Positions 1-7,350 of a DNA stretch of 64,000 nt are shown here, piece after piece. Made by a program: the position numbers and the translations under genes. The stretch's first letter is position 1. Each line of letters opens with the position of its first letter. The notes under the pieces were generated by a model that ran no database searches, was not told the origin of the DNA, and worked only from the letters and a program-made list of their open reading frames with translations. The DNA comes from CAJPQU01 sp052170475 (GTDB lineage Bacteria > Bacillota > Negativicutes > Selenomonadales > Selenomonadaceae), in assembly GCA_052170475.1 (NCBI GenBank), contig JBQNAL010000009.1:1-64000 (forward strand), written 5' to 3'.

Positions 1-3
1 ACT

Positions 4-57
4 GCCCCTTATAGGGGCGAGCAAACCACCCGTTTGACGGGTGGTCATGATTTTTTG
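4..57 (+). other. Two tandem perfect hairpins followed by a T run, upstream of thrS
   Basis: Hairpin 1 pairs 4-9 with 13-18 (GCCCCT/AGGGGC, 3-nt loop). Hairpin 2 pairs 25-33 with 37-45 (ACCACCCGT/ACGGGTGGT, 3-nt loop). A run of six T follows at 51-56, offset 5 nt from the second stem. This could be the terminator of a gene left of the window, or the sub-terminal hairpin end of an IS200/IS605-like element or its remnant. No transposase gene is visible here. It lacks the T-box core, so it is not a tRNA-sensing thrS leader. Confidence 0.4.
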
Positions 58-120
58 CCGCTATCGGCAGAGGTCATCTCGTATCTGATGGCGCAGCAAA
101 GAAGACAGGAGGATGTTTGT

Positions 121-2040
121 ATGGTAACGATTACGATGAAGGACGGCAGTGTGCGGGAAGCTGCGGAAGGAACGTCGCTTTTGGATTTCGTCAAGACGGT
201 GAGCAACAGCTTGGCGAAAAAGGTGTTGGCCGCGAAGGTGGACGGCAAGACGGTGGGGCTGATGACCCCTTTGACAAAGGACGCAGCGGTGGAATTTTTG
301 ACCTTTGACGAAGAAGGGGGCCGGTTGGCCTTCCGCCACACGGCAGCACACATCATGGCACAAGCGCTCCAGCACCTTTACACCGATCAACACATTCAGT
401 TCGCTATCGGCCCTGCTATCGAAAACGGCTTCTATTACGATATTGACATGGATCGAAAGCTCACCGACGAGGATCTGAAAGATGTGGAAAAGGAAATGGA
501 GCGCATCATCAAGCAGAACTTGCCCCTCGTCCGCAAGGAGATCAGCCGGGCGGAAGCCCTGCGGCTCTTCGAGGAGAAGGGGCAAACCTATAAGGTGGAG
601 CTGATCAACGGACTGCCGGAAGATGCCGTGATTTCTCTCTACGAGCAGGGCGATTTCACGGATCTCTGCGCGGGTCCCCATGTGCTCTCTACCGGCAAGG
701 TGAAGGCCGTGAAGCTCCAGAGCATTGCCGGTGCGTATTGGCGCGGCGATGAGCATAACAAAATGCTTCAGCGTATTTATGGCACGGCGTTTGAGAAAAA
801 GGAAGATCTTCAGGCGTATCTCTACATGTTGGAAGAGGCGGCGAAGCGCGACCACCGCAAGTTAGGGAAAGAGTTGGACATTTTCAGCCTGCACGAGGAA
901 GGGCCGGGCTTTCCCTTCTTTCATCCCAATGGGATGGTGATTCGGAACGAACTCATTCAGTATTGGCGGGAAGTTCATCGCCGTTACGATTACCAAGAGA
1001 TCCGCACGCCCATCATCATGAACCGCCGTCTTTGGGAGCAGTCCGGTCATTGGGATCACTATAAAGAAAATATGTACTTTACCCAGATCGATGAGGAAGA
1101 TTACGCGGTGAAGCCCATGAATTGCCCCGGCGGCATTCTCGTCTACAAATCGCAGCCGCACAGTTACCGGGAACTTCCCCTGCGCTTAGGGGAGCTGGGG
1201 CTTGTACATCGTCACGAACTTTCCGGGGCGCTCCATGGCCTCTTTCGTGTGCGGAACTTTACCCAAGACGACGCCCATATTTTTATGACGCTCGATCAGG
1301 TGGAGGGCGAAATTCAGAAGGTGATCGATCTCTTCGATGAGGTGTATAAGACGTTCGGTCTTTCCTATCGAGCAGAGCTTTCCACGCGTCCCGAGGATTC
1401 CATGGGCGAGGATGCGATCTGGGAGAAGGCGACGGCGGCGCTGCAAAACGCCCTCGAACACCGGGGGCTGGAATACATCGTCAACGAAGGGGACGGCGCA
1501 TTCTATGGCCCCAAAATTGACTTTCATTTGAAAGACTCTATCGGCCGGACATGGCAGTGCGGCACCATTCAATTAGATATGCTCATGCCGGAGAAATTTG
1601 ATATTCATTATATTGGCGAGGACGGACAGCGCCATCGCCCAGTGATGATTCACCGGGTCGTCTACGGCAGCATTGAGCGCTTTATCGGCATCCTGATCGA
1701 AAACTATGCGGGGGCGTTCCCCGTGTGGCTCGCGCCCGTGCAGGCGCGGATTCTTCCTATCACGGACAATCACCATCGCTACGCGCACGAGCTGCGGAAA
1801 AAACTGTTTGATTTGGGCTTGCGCGTCGAGGTAGATGACCGCAACGAAAAAATGGGCTACAAGGTGCGCGAAGCACAGGTGAAGAAAATCCCTTATGCTT
1901 TGGTGGTCGGGGATCAGGAAGTGGCCGATGGTACAGTGAATCTGAGAAAATACGGCGAAAAAGAAAGTCAAACGATGAAGGTCGACGAGTTTATTGCTTT
2001 TTTGACGGAGCAAGTGAAGACAAAAGCCGAAAAATATTGA
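121..2040 (+). CDS. thrS: Threonine-tRNA ligase
   Basis: Class II threonyl-tRNA synthetase, 639 aa, charging tRNA-Thr in the cytoplasm. The ATG at 121 is chosen because AGGAGG lies at 109-114; the frame stays open further upstream but has no comparable ribosome site. Order of domains: TGS domain (about 1-61), editing domain with HxxxH at 73-77 (HTAAH), catalytic core, and anticodon-binding domain at the C-terminus. The zinc-binding Cys335 lies in KPMNCPGG, with His partners in HRHELSG and MIHRVVYGS. Length is normal and no key residue is missing. It is monocistronic: a strong terminator follows directly. Identity is certain. Confidence 0.97.
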   Translation: MVTITMKDGSVREAAEGTSLLDFVKTVSNSLAKKVLAAKVDGKTVGLMTPLTKDAAVEFLTFDEEGGRLAFRHTAAHIMAQALQHLYTDQHIQFAIGPAIENGFYYDIDMDRKLTDEDLKDVEKEMERIIKQNLPLVRKEISRAEALRLFEEKGQTYKVELINGLPEDAVISLYEQGDFTDLCAGPHVLSTGKVKAVKLQSIAGAYWRGDEHNKMLQRIYGTAFEKKEDLQAYLYMLEEAAKRDHRKLGKELDIFSLHEEGPGFPFFHPNGMVIRNELIQYWREVHRRYDYQEIRTPIIMNRRLWEQSGHWDHYKENMYFTQIDEEDYAVKPMNCPGGILVYKSQPHSYRELPLRLGELGLVHRHELSGALHGLFRVRNFTQDDAHIFMTLDQVEGEIQKVIDLFDEVYKTFGLSYRAELSTRPEDSMGEDAIWEKATAALQNALEHRGLEYIVNEGDGAFYGPKIDFHLKDSIGRTWQCGTIQLDMLMPEKFDIHYIGEDGQRHRPVMIHRVVYGSIERFIGILIENYAGAFPVWLAPVQARILPITDNHHRYAHELRKKLFDLGLRVEVDDRNEKMGYKVREAQVKKIPYALVVGDQEVADGTVNLRKYGEKESQTMKVDEFIAFLTEQVKTKAEKY

Positions 2041-2054
2041 GTTCTCCCTCTTAC

Positions 2055-2110
2055 AGCCAGAAAAACGGACGGAAGCAATTTCCTGTCCGTTTTTCTGGCT
2101 TTTCTTTTTC
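2055..2110 (+). terminator. Intrinsic terminator of thrS
   Basis: A 16-bp perfect stem pairs 2055-2070 (AGCCAGAAAAACGGAC) with 2085-2100, and a T-rich tract (TTTCTTTTTC) follows at 2101-2110. It lies 15 nt after the thrS stop codon. Confidence 0.9.
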
Positions 2111-2150
2111 GTTGCGGAGGACAAGCACTCTTTTCCTTATCGGAGGCCTG

Positions 2151-2159
2151 TGCTATACT
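2151..2159 (+). promoter_or_regulatory. Extended -10 promoter for the glycosyltransferase gene
   Basis: TGCTATACT carries a TGn extension in front of a TATACT -10 element at 2154-2159. There is only a weak -35 (TTTTCC) 17 nt upstream. It sits between the thrS terminator and the start codon at 2206. Confidence 0.55.
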
Positions 2160-2205
2160 GACAACAAGGGAAGGGACGTTGCTCTTCCTGCGCAGGAGGC
2201 AGAGG

Positions 2206-3420
2206 ATGGCGGAGAAACGGTTTCTCATTGTGGCGGCGTCCATCGGTTCCGGGCATAGCAAAGCGGCGGAGGCGGTGGCGGAAGAACTAAAAAAACGGAA
2301 TCCAAAGGCATGGATTCGCATGGTGGATTTTTCCGCGTGGGCTGTTTCGCCGGCGACGGCGTTCATGAAGGGCAGCTATTTCTTCATGTTGCGCTTTATT
2401 CCCAATCTATACCATTTGCTGTACCGCTTCACCGGGGGGAAGGCGGGGGGATTGTCCATGCAAAGTTTGATCTCGGCTGTCACCGCGCGGGATATAGGCG
2501 CCTTAGTGCGGCAGTATCAGCCGGATGTAGTGATTTGTACCCATCCATTTCCGGCGGGCGCAGCTTCTTGGCGCAAGGCGCGGCATCCGCAGGAATTTCT
2601 TTTTGCCACGGTGATCACCGATTATTCCGTTCATCAGATGTGGATGTATCCCCGTGTGGATTGCTATTTTGTGGCGCGCGATGAAATGAAGATGGAGTTG
2701 ACGGCGGCAGGGATTTCACCAGAGAGCGTCCATGTGACGGGCATTCCCATCATGGCGGCTTTTCACCACGCGGCTGATCGAGAGGCGCTCTGTCAAAAGA
2801 TGGATCTCGCGCCGGATGTCCCCGTGGTGCTTTTGATGGGCGGCGGCTTGGGGCTGGGTGGGGTCGAAGCGGCACTTTCGGAATTGGAGCAATTTGTCGG
2901 CGCTGTGCAGATCTTAGTGGTGGCGGGAAGCAATGAGACATTGCGGCAGCGTGTCGAGGCGCTGGCGAAGCGCTCCCGTCATGTGATCCGTGCTTGGGGT
3001 TTTTCCCATGAGGTGAGAGCGCTGATGGCGGTGTCCTCCTTTCTCGTCAGCAAACCGGGGGCGCTCACCATTAGTGAAGCCTTGGCGGTAGAACTGCCCA
3101 TGCTGCTCCATGATCCCATCCCGGGTCCTGAGGCGCAGAACGCGGCTTATCTCTCGCAGCAAGGGGCGGCCGTTTGGGTGAGCGATCCCAAGCGTTTGAG
3201 AGAAGCGCTGTGTCAGCTATTACAAGAGCCGGAGCGGCTCGAACGGATGCGCCTTCGGGCGCGGGCAATGAAGCGCCCGGACGCAGCAAAAAAGATTGGT
3301 GACATACTCTGCCAAGTGCTTTCAGGGCATGATGGGGTGGCGCGAACGGAGGATAGCCAAGGCGATGGATTTTTGGCGATGAATGATAAAATTACAGAAA
3401 ATGGGGGAGGTTTTTCCTAA
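2206..3420 (+). CDS. MGDG-synthase / UgtP-like glycosyltransferase (GT28)
   Basis: A 404-aa protein resembling the processive diacylglycerol glucosyltransferase / monogalactosyldiacylglycerol synthase family, which moves sugar from UDP-sugar to membrane diacylglycerol. The N-terminal half has the glycine motif GSGHSKAAEA (about 13-22), a conserved HPF, and an ITDYSVH-type acceptor segment. The C-terminal half has MGGGLGLGG and the UDP-binding stretch SKPGALTISEAL near residue 281. The ATG at 2206 has AGGAGG at 2194-2199. It stands alone between thrS and a zinc-ribbon gene. The acceptor lipid and sugar are inferred from the family only; a MurG-like role is less likely because MurG has a different N-terminal signature. 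Confidence 0.8.
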   Translation: MAEKRFLIVAASIGSGHSKAAEAVAEELKKRNPKAWIRMVDFSAWAVSPATAFMKGSYFFMLRFIPNLYHLLYRFTGGKAGGLSMQSLISAVTARDIGALVRQYQPDVVICTHPFPAGAASWRKARHPQEFLFATVITDYSVHQMWMYPRVDCYFVARDEMKMELTAAGISPESVHVTGIPIMAAFHHAADREALCQKMDLAPDVPVVLLMGGGLGLGGVEAALSELEQFVGAVQILVVAGSNETLRQRVEALAKRSRHVIRAWGFSHEVRALMAVSSFLVSKPGALTISEALAVELPMLLHDPIPGPEAQNAAYLSQQGAAVWVSDPKRLREALCQLLQEPERLERMRLRARAMKRPDAAKKIGDILCQVLSGHDGVARTEDSQGDGFLAMNDKITENGGGFS

Positions 3421-3511
3421 CTTAAGGCGAATATTCTTCATATTAAGGGTACGGATAAGAGCGGGACAAACGAATGGTAACGATTGACCGAGCGAATCAC
3501 GGGTGAACGTT

Positions 3512-4306
3512 ATGGCATTGAGAAAATTACAACAGCAAACGAATGGCGATTATCACTGTCCCGTGTGCGGGGGGCATCTCCATCGTGTGGAGGGCGGTGC
3601 TGTACAGGTGATAGATGGGCAGGCGGATTTGGAGAGTCATAAGCCGCGCTACGAGTGTAACACCTGTCGGGTGTTTTATCGCGAGGTGTTGACGTCGGGG
3701 TATTACGATACATTTCCCTTGCTTTCGGAAAAGTCTTTGCCGAGGGAAGAACGCGAAGAGCGGCGCCTTGAAAAACCGCCTCTTCCCACGTCGCCGGTGC
3801 CCTTACACACGGGGCAAAATGGGACGCGCTTTTGCCCGCGGTGCCATCTGCCGCTTCGAGTGGTGGAAGGTCGCCCCTTGGAGATCCGTGACGGAAAAGT
3901 GGACTTGGAGAATACGAAGACGAAATATGAGTGTGATTCCTGTGGTGTGTTTTATCGGGAAGTGTTATCTTCTGGGTATTATCTCCCCTATCCACAACAG
4001 GAAGAGGATCGGGTGGCGAGCTATCCGGCTGCGCCGTCCGCGCCTTTGGTGGAGGAATCGGCGGCGGAGAACACCGTGCTCTCTACTCGGGACATAGAGC
4101 CGGTGCAGCTCAAGCGCGATGAAAACGGATACTGCGCTTGTCCGAGATGCCGCGCTGGGATGGAGTACGTCGAGGGCGGCGCGGTGCGCTTGGTGGATGG
4201 TAAGCCGTACATGGACGACATATGGGATCATTTCGTCTGCAAGAATTGTAATTCCGTTTTTCGGCGGATCGCGGGAACGGATTATTTTCAGTGGTCAGAA
4301 AAATGA
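3512..4306 (+). CDS. Uncharacterised protein with three zinc-ribbon-like repeats
   Basis: A 264-aa soluble protein of unknown function. It holds three homologous units. Each has two CxxC pairs separated by exactly 29 residues: Cys16/19 with 49/52, Cys108/111 with 141/144, and Cys210/213 with 243/246. Shared motifs inside the units are VEGxxxxxxDGxxD/Y, a second CxxC, then VFYREVLxSGYY (degenerate in unit 3, VFRRIAGTDYF). The linkers are charged and proline-rich. Each unit would be expected to bind one Zn2+. No membrane segment or signal peptide is seen. The ATG at 3512 is preceded by a weak site (ACGGGTG); a GTG at 3503 is in frame. I do not recognise the family. Confidence 0.75.
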   Translation: MALRKLQQQTNGDYHCPVCGGHLHRVEGGAVQVIDGQADLESHKPRYECNTCRVFYREVLTSGYYDTFPLLSEKSLPREEREERRLEKPPLPTSPVPLHTGQNGTRFCPRCHLPLRVVEGRPLEIRDGKVDLENTKTKYECDSCGVFYREVLSSGYYLPYPQQEEDRVASYPAAPSAPLVEESAAENTVLSTRDIEPVQLKRDENGYCACPRCRAGMEYVEGGAVRLVDGKPYMDDIWDHFVCKNCNSVFRRIAGTDYFQWSEK

Positions 4307-4349
4307 GAAAGAGAATATAGGACGAAGCGGCAGAAATTTTTTGCGAGAC

Positions 4350-4379
4350 TTGCGCGGAATCTGCTTTTTTTAGTATCAT
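4350..4379 (+). promoter_or_regulatory. Possible promoter for the divIC-like gene
   Basis: TTGCGC at 4350-4355 and TATCAT at 4374-4379 are separated by 18 nt. Both boxes are imperfect. The site lies in the 101-base gap before the gene at 4408. Confidence 0.35.
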
Positions 4380-4407
4380 AAAGAAAAAGCTGGGAGGGGG
4401 GACGTAT

Positions 4408-4695
4408 ATGGGACGCGAGAGGAAAGCGCGTCAGTTTAACTGGTTTCTCTTGCTGCTCGTCATCATTGGCGGCTGGTTTTCCTATATGTTCATCACTCAG
4501 CAGATCCAGTTCAATGCGTTGGCGCGGGATCAGGCGGCGACGCGGCTTCGCTTGGAAGCCGCGCAGGCGCGGAATGCGCTGCTGAAAAAGGAGCAGGCTG
4601 CCCTGTATGACCCTGCCTACATCGAGAAAGTGGCGAGGGAAACTTTGGGCATGACCCGACACGGAGAGGTGCCGTACATTTCTGCCCGACAGTGA
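4408..4695 (+). CDS. divIC: FtsB/DivIC family septum formation initiator
   Basis: A 95-aa bitopic membrane protein of the divisome, expected to pair with FtsL at the septum. A basic N-terminus (GRERKARQ) precedes one membrane helix (about residues 11-28, FLLLLVIIGGWFSYMF). A coiled coil follows (about 35-68, rich in Ala, Leu, Arg and Glu), then the family tail DPAYIEKVARETLGM. The ATG at 4408 follows GGGAGGGGGG. Its place just ahead of the S1-domain, tilS, hpt and ftsH genes matches the order around divIC in Bacillus, which supports the call over an unrelated small coiled-coil protein. Confidence 0.85.
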   Translation: MGRERKARQFNWFLLLLVIIGGWFSYMFITQQIQFNALARDQAATRLRLEAAQARNALLKKEQAALYDPAYIEKVARETLGMTRHGEVPYISARQ

Positions 4696-4704
4696 GGGAA
4701 TCTC

Positions 4705-4734
4705 TTGACACACAAGGCGTGGCAAAGGTATAAT
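4705..4734 (+). promoter_or_regulatory. Sigma-70-type promoter for the S1-domain gene
   Basis: TTGACA at 4705-4710 and TATAAT at 4729-4734 are both perfect consensus boxes, with an 18-nt spacer. This is one of the strongest promoter matches in the window. Confidence 0.85.
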
Positions 4735-4781
4735 AAATTTATGTTTTCAGCATGAGTGAATATTAAGGAGGAAAGGTTATT

Positions 4782-5246
4782 TTGTCCATTGAAGTTGGCG
4801 GCGTGGTGGAAGGTAAAGTTACCGGCATCACGAAGTTTGGCGCTTTCATTGAGCTGCCTGACGGTAAGGTTGGCCTCGTGCATATTTCTGAGGTCGCAGA
4901 TGTTTATGTGAACGATGTCAAGGATTTTCTCAAGGAAGGCCAGATGGTCAAGGTGAAGGTGCTGACGGTGGATGATCGGGGCAAGATCGGTCTTTCCATT
5001 AAGCGTCTGCAGCCAAAGCCGGAAACACCCGCCAATCGGACGGGGGCGCCGGGGGGGAATTTTTCGCGACCGCCGCGCCGTCCCATGAATGATTTCCGCC
5101 GTTCCTCCGGGCGCTTTAGTGGCGGTCCGGTTTCCTTTGAGGACAAATTATCTAAATTCCTGAAGGACAGCGATGAGCGGCTGACGGATCTCAGGAAGAA
5201 GACGGATTCGAAACGCGGTGGACGCGGCGCCAGACGTTCGAGCTGA
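4782..5246 (+). CDS. S1 RNA-binding domain protein (YabR/GSP13-like)
   Basis: A 154-aa protein with one S1/OB-fold domain (about residues 4-72; GxVxGKVTGITKFGAFIEL, then GLVHISEV and KVLTVDDRGKIGLSIK). A disordered basic tail rich in Arg, Gly and Pro follows (FSRPPRRP, SKRGGRGARR). Likely binds RNA or the ribosome, like the B. subtilis YabR/general-stress-13 proteins. Translation starts at TTG 4782, behind AAGGAGG. It has its own consensus promoter and its own terminator, so it is probably expressed strongly and apart from its neighbours. Confidence 0.88.
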   Translation: MSIEVGGVVEGKVTGITKFGAFIELPDGKVGLVHISEVADVYVNDVKDFLKEGQMVKVKVLTVDDRGKIGLSIKRLQPKPETPANRTGAPGGNFSRPPRRPMNDFRRSSGRFSGGPVSFEDKLSKFLKDSDERLTDLRKKTDSKRGGRGARRSS

Positions 5247-5256
5247 TGATTGGATG

Positions 5257-5285
5257 AAAAGCACTCTTTCCGGGGTGCTTTTTTC
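5257..5285 (+). terminator. Intrinsic terminator after the S1-domain gene
   Basis: AAAAGCAC at 5257-5264 pairs with GTGCTTTT at 5275-5282, extended by a G-T and a C-G pair. The T run covers 5279-5284. It lies directly in front of tilS, so tilS transcription depends on read-through or on an unseen promoter. Confidence 0.8.
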
Positions 5286-5302
5286 TGCTTATGGAGCCAA
5301 TG

Positions 5303-6700
5303 ATGGGGAATCTTTTGCTTCGCGTGGCGGAGTTTGTCAAGCGTTACGCTTTGTGGTTGCCCGGGGGGCGGGTCTTGGTGGCCTGTTCTGGAGGGGCGGA
5401 CTCTCTGGCGCTCCTGTCCTTGGTGTTATCCCTAAAGGAGAAACAAAACTTAACGGTCTGGGTGGCGCATTTCGATCATGGCATACGCGGGGCAGCGGGA
5501 CGGGAGGACGCAGCGTTCGTAGCGGCATTTGCGGCTTCGCGCGGCATTGTCTGCCGGGTGGGAAGAGACGATGTGCCACAGTATGCGGCACGGCATGGGC
5601 TGTCCTTGGAAATGGCGGCACGTGAACGACGCTACCATTTTTTGCAGCGCACGGCGGCGGAGATGGGGGAGGGCGCCGTCATCGCCACGGGGCATCACGC
5701 TGACGATCAGGCGGAGACGGTACTGATGCGGATCCTGCGCGGCACGGGGCTTTACGGTCTTTCTGCCATGCGCGCGCGCCGGGGCAATATCGTGCGGCCG
5801 CTCCTGAAGGTGTCGAGGGCAGAGATTGAAGAATATTGCGCAGCGCATGACCTTGCGCCCCGGCAGGACGTCACCAATGGGGAAATGGATGCGGTGCGCA
5901 ACCGTATCCGATTGGAACTCATGCCGCTCCTGCGGGAAAAGTATAATCCGGAAGTGCGGACGGCGCTTTGCCGCTTGGCGGATATGGCGCAAGAGGCAGG
6001 CGATGGTTGGCGGCGTCAGGTGGATGCGCTTTGGTCGAAAGCGGTGCGCTCTAAGCCAGACGGTTGGGCGGTAGAGGGCGCGGTGTTTGCGCGGGAGAGC
6101 GCTCCTTTGCAGGAGGGGCTTTTGCGCCGCTTGGCGGAATCTTTGGGCGAAGTGATGCGCTTTCGCTTTGCGCATTACGAGGCGTTGAAGGCGCTGCTGG
6201 TCAAGGGCGGCACGGGGGCGCGGATCGACTTGCCGGGGCGTTGGCGCGGTGAAATGGTGTACGGCGTCTTAGAGATCTCTCCCCTGCGGGCGGCGCCAGT
6301 GCCGTGGGCGGCACGGCGGTTGTCGGCGCCTGGCGCACTCCTTTTGCCGGCGCTTGACCTTTTGGTGGAAGCGACGGTGGTGGCGGCACTGCCTGACGAT
6401 TTAGGTGCACGGGTGATCGCTGTGGATGGGGATGCCCTGCCTTTTCCGTGGGAAATCCGAACCCGGCGGGCAGGGGATTGGCTCCATGTGGAGCAAGGGA
6501 CGAAGAAATTGAAGAACCTTTTCATCGATGCTAAGGTACCCCGTGCGGCGCGTGCCGCGGTTCCCCTCTTCGTGGCGCAGGATCGGATCTTTTGGGTAGG
6601 GGGGCTTCGTCAGGCCGCCTTTGGGCGGGTGACATCGAAAACGAAACGTATCCTTCGCGTTACCCTCCGACAAGCGTCGGCAGGGGAGGAATCATCGTAA
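5303..6700 (+). CDS. tilS: tRNA(Ile)-lysidine synthase
   Basis: A 465-aa ATP-dependent enzyme that converts C34 of the tRNA-Ile CAU anticodon to lysidine. The PP-loop motif SGGADS sits near the N-terminus. It is followed by HFDHGIRG and ATGHHADDQAETVLMR, both diagnostic of TilS. Middle and C-terminal TilS domains follow, including RRAGDWL and KKLKNLFIDAKVPR. Three ATGs lie close together (5291, 5300, 5303); 5303 is preferred because GGAG at 5293-5296 is at the right distance, and 5291 would begin against the upstream terminator. hpt follows 30 nt later, as in many Firmicutes. Confidence 0.95.
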   Translation: MGNLLLRVAEFVKRYALWLPGGRVLVACSGGADSLALLSLVLSLKEKQNLTVWVAHFDHGIRGAAGREDAAFVAAFAASRGIVCRVGRDDVPQYAARHGLSLEMAARERRYHFLQRTAAEMGEGAVIATGHHADDQAETVLMRILRGTGLYGLSAMRARRGNIVRPLLKVSRAEIEEYCAAHDLAPRQDVTNGEMDAVRNRIRLELMPLLREKYNPEVRTALCRLADMAQEAGDGWRRQVDALWSKAVRSKPDGWAVEGAVFARESAPLQEGLLRRLAESLGEVMRFRFAHYEALKALLVKGGTGARIDLPGRWRGEMVYGVLEISPLRAAPVPWAARRLSAPGALLLPALDLLVEATVVAALPDDLGARVIAVDGDALPFPWEIRTRRAGDWLHVEQGTKKLKNLFIDAKVPRAARAAVPLFVAQDRIFWVGGLRQAAFGRVTSKTKRILRVTLRQASAGEESS

Positions 6701-6730
6701 AGAATGTGTACAGCAGCAGGAGGAGATACC

Positions 6731-7270
6731 ATGATGATGGAAGATTTGGAAAAGGTGGTCTTTACGCCGGAGGATCTGGCGCAGAAAATCAGGGATATGG
6801 GGGCGCAGATCTCCCGTGACTACGCAGGCAAGGAACTTTTTGTGGTAGGGATCTTAAAGGGCGCCTCCATGTTCACCATGGATTTATTGCGCGCCATTAC
6901 GATTCCCTTGGAGCTTGATTTCATCGCGGTGTCGAGCTATGGATCGGGGGTTTCGTCCGGCGGAGAAGTCAAGATGCTCAAGGATACGATTTTGGATATG
7001 CGTGGAAAGAACGTGCTTCTCTGTGAAGATATTATCGATTCCGGCACCACCATGGCCAAGCTGCTGCCGATGCTTAAGAGGCGCCAACCGGCCAGTCTGA
7101 AGCTTTGCGCCCTTCTCTCCAAGCCGTCCCGCCGTGTCGAGCCGGTGGAGATCGATTACTGCGGGTGGGAAGTGCCGGATGAGTTTATTGTGGGCTACGG
7201 GCTGGATTATGCAGAAAAGTACCGCAATCTTCCATGTATCGGCGTCCTGAAGCGGGAGATTTATACTTGA
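6731..7270 (+). CDS. hpt: Hypoxanthine phosphoribosyltransferase
   Basis: A 179-aa purine-salvage enzyme making IMP/GMP from hypoxanthine/guanine and PRPP. The PRPP-binding motif is LLCEDIIDSGTTMAKL. The N-terminal LKGASMFTMDLLRAI and the FIAVSSYGSG stretch fit HPRT. The ATG at 6731 follows AGGAGG at 6719-6724; a second ATG at 6734 is equally well placed. It lies between tilS and ftsH, a pairing kept across Firmicutes. Length and motifs are normal. Confidence 0.94.
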   Translation: MMMEDLEKVVFTPEDLAQKIRDMGAQISRDYAGKELFVVGILKGASMFTMDLLRAITIPLELDFIAVSSYGSGVSSGGEVKMLKDTILDMRGKNVLLCEDIIDSGTTMAKLLPMLKRRQPASLKLCALLSKPSRRVEPVEIDYCGWEVPDEFIVGYGLDYAEKYRNLPCIGVLKREIYT

Positions 7271-7299
7271 TTGTCTAAATTGCTTTTTGATGATATAAT
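7271..7299 (+). promoter_or_regulatory. Promoter for ftsH
   Basis: TTGTCT at 7271-7276 and TATAAT at 7294-7299 are spaced 17 nt apart, starting directly after the hpt stop codon. Confidence 0.75.
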
Positions 7300-7350
7300 G
7301 GCTTCCCATAAAGCGTTTATCTGTGCCGATTAAGGAGGAACACCCTTTTG

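Noticed and set aside
1..120. T-box leader for thrS
   Set aside because: The T-box core is absent; GGGTGGTCATGA only resembles it by chance and belongs to a perfect hairpin.
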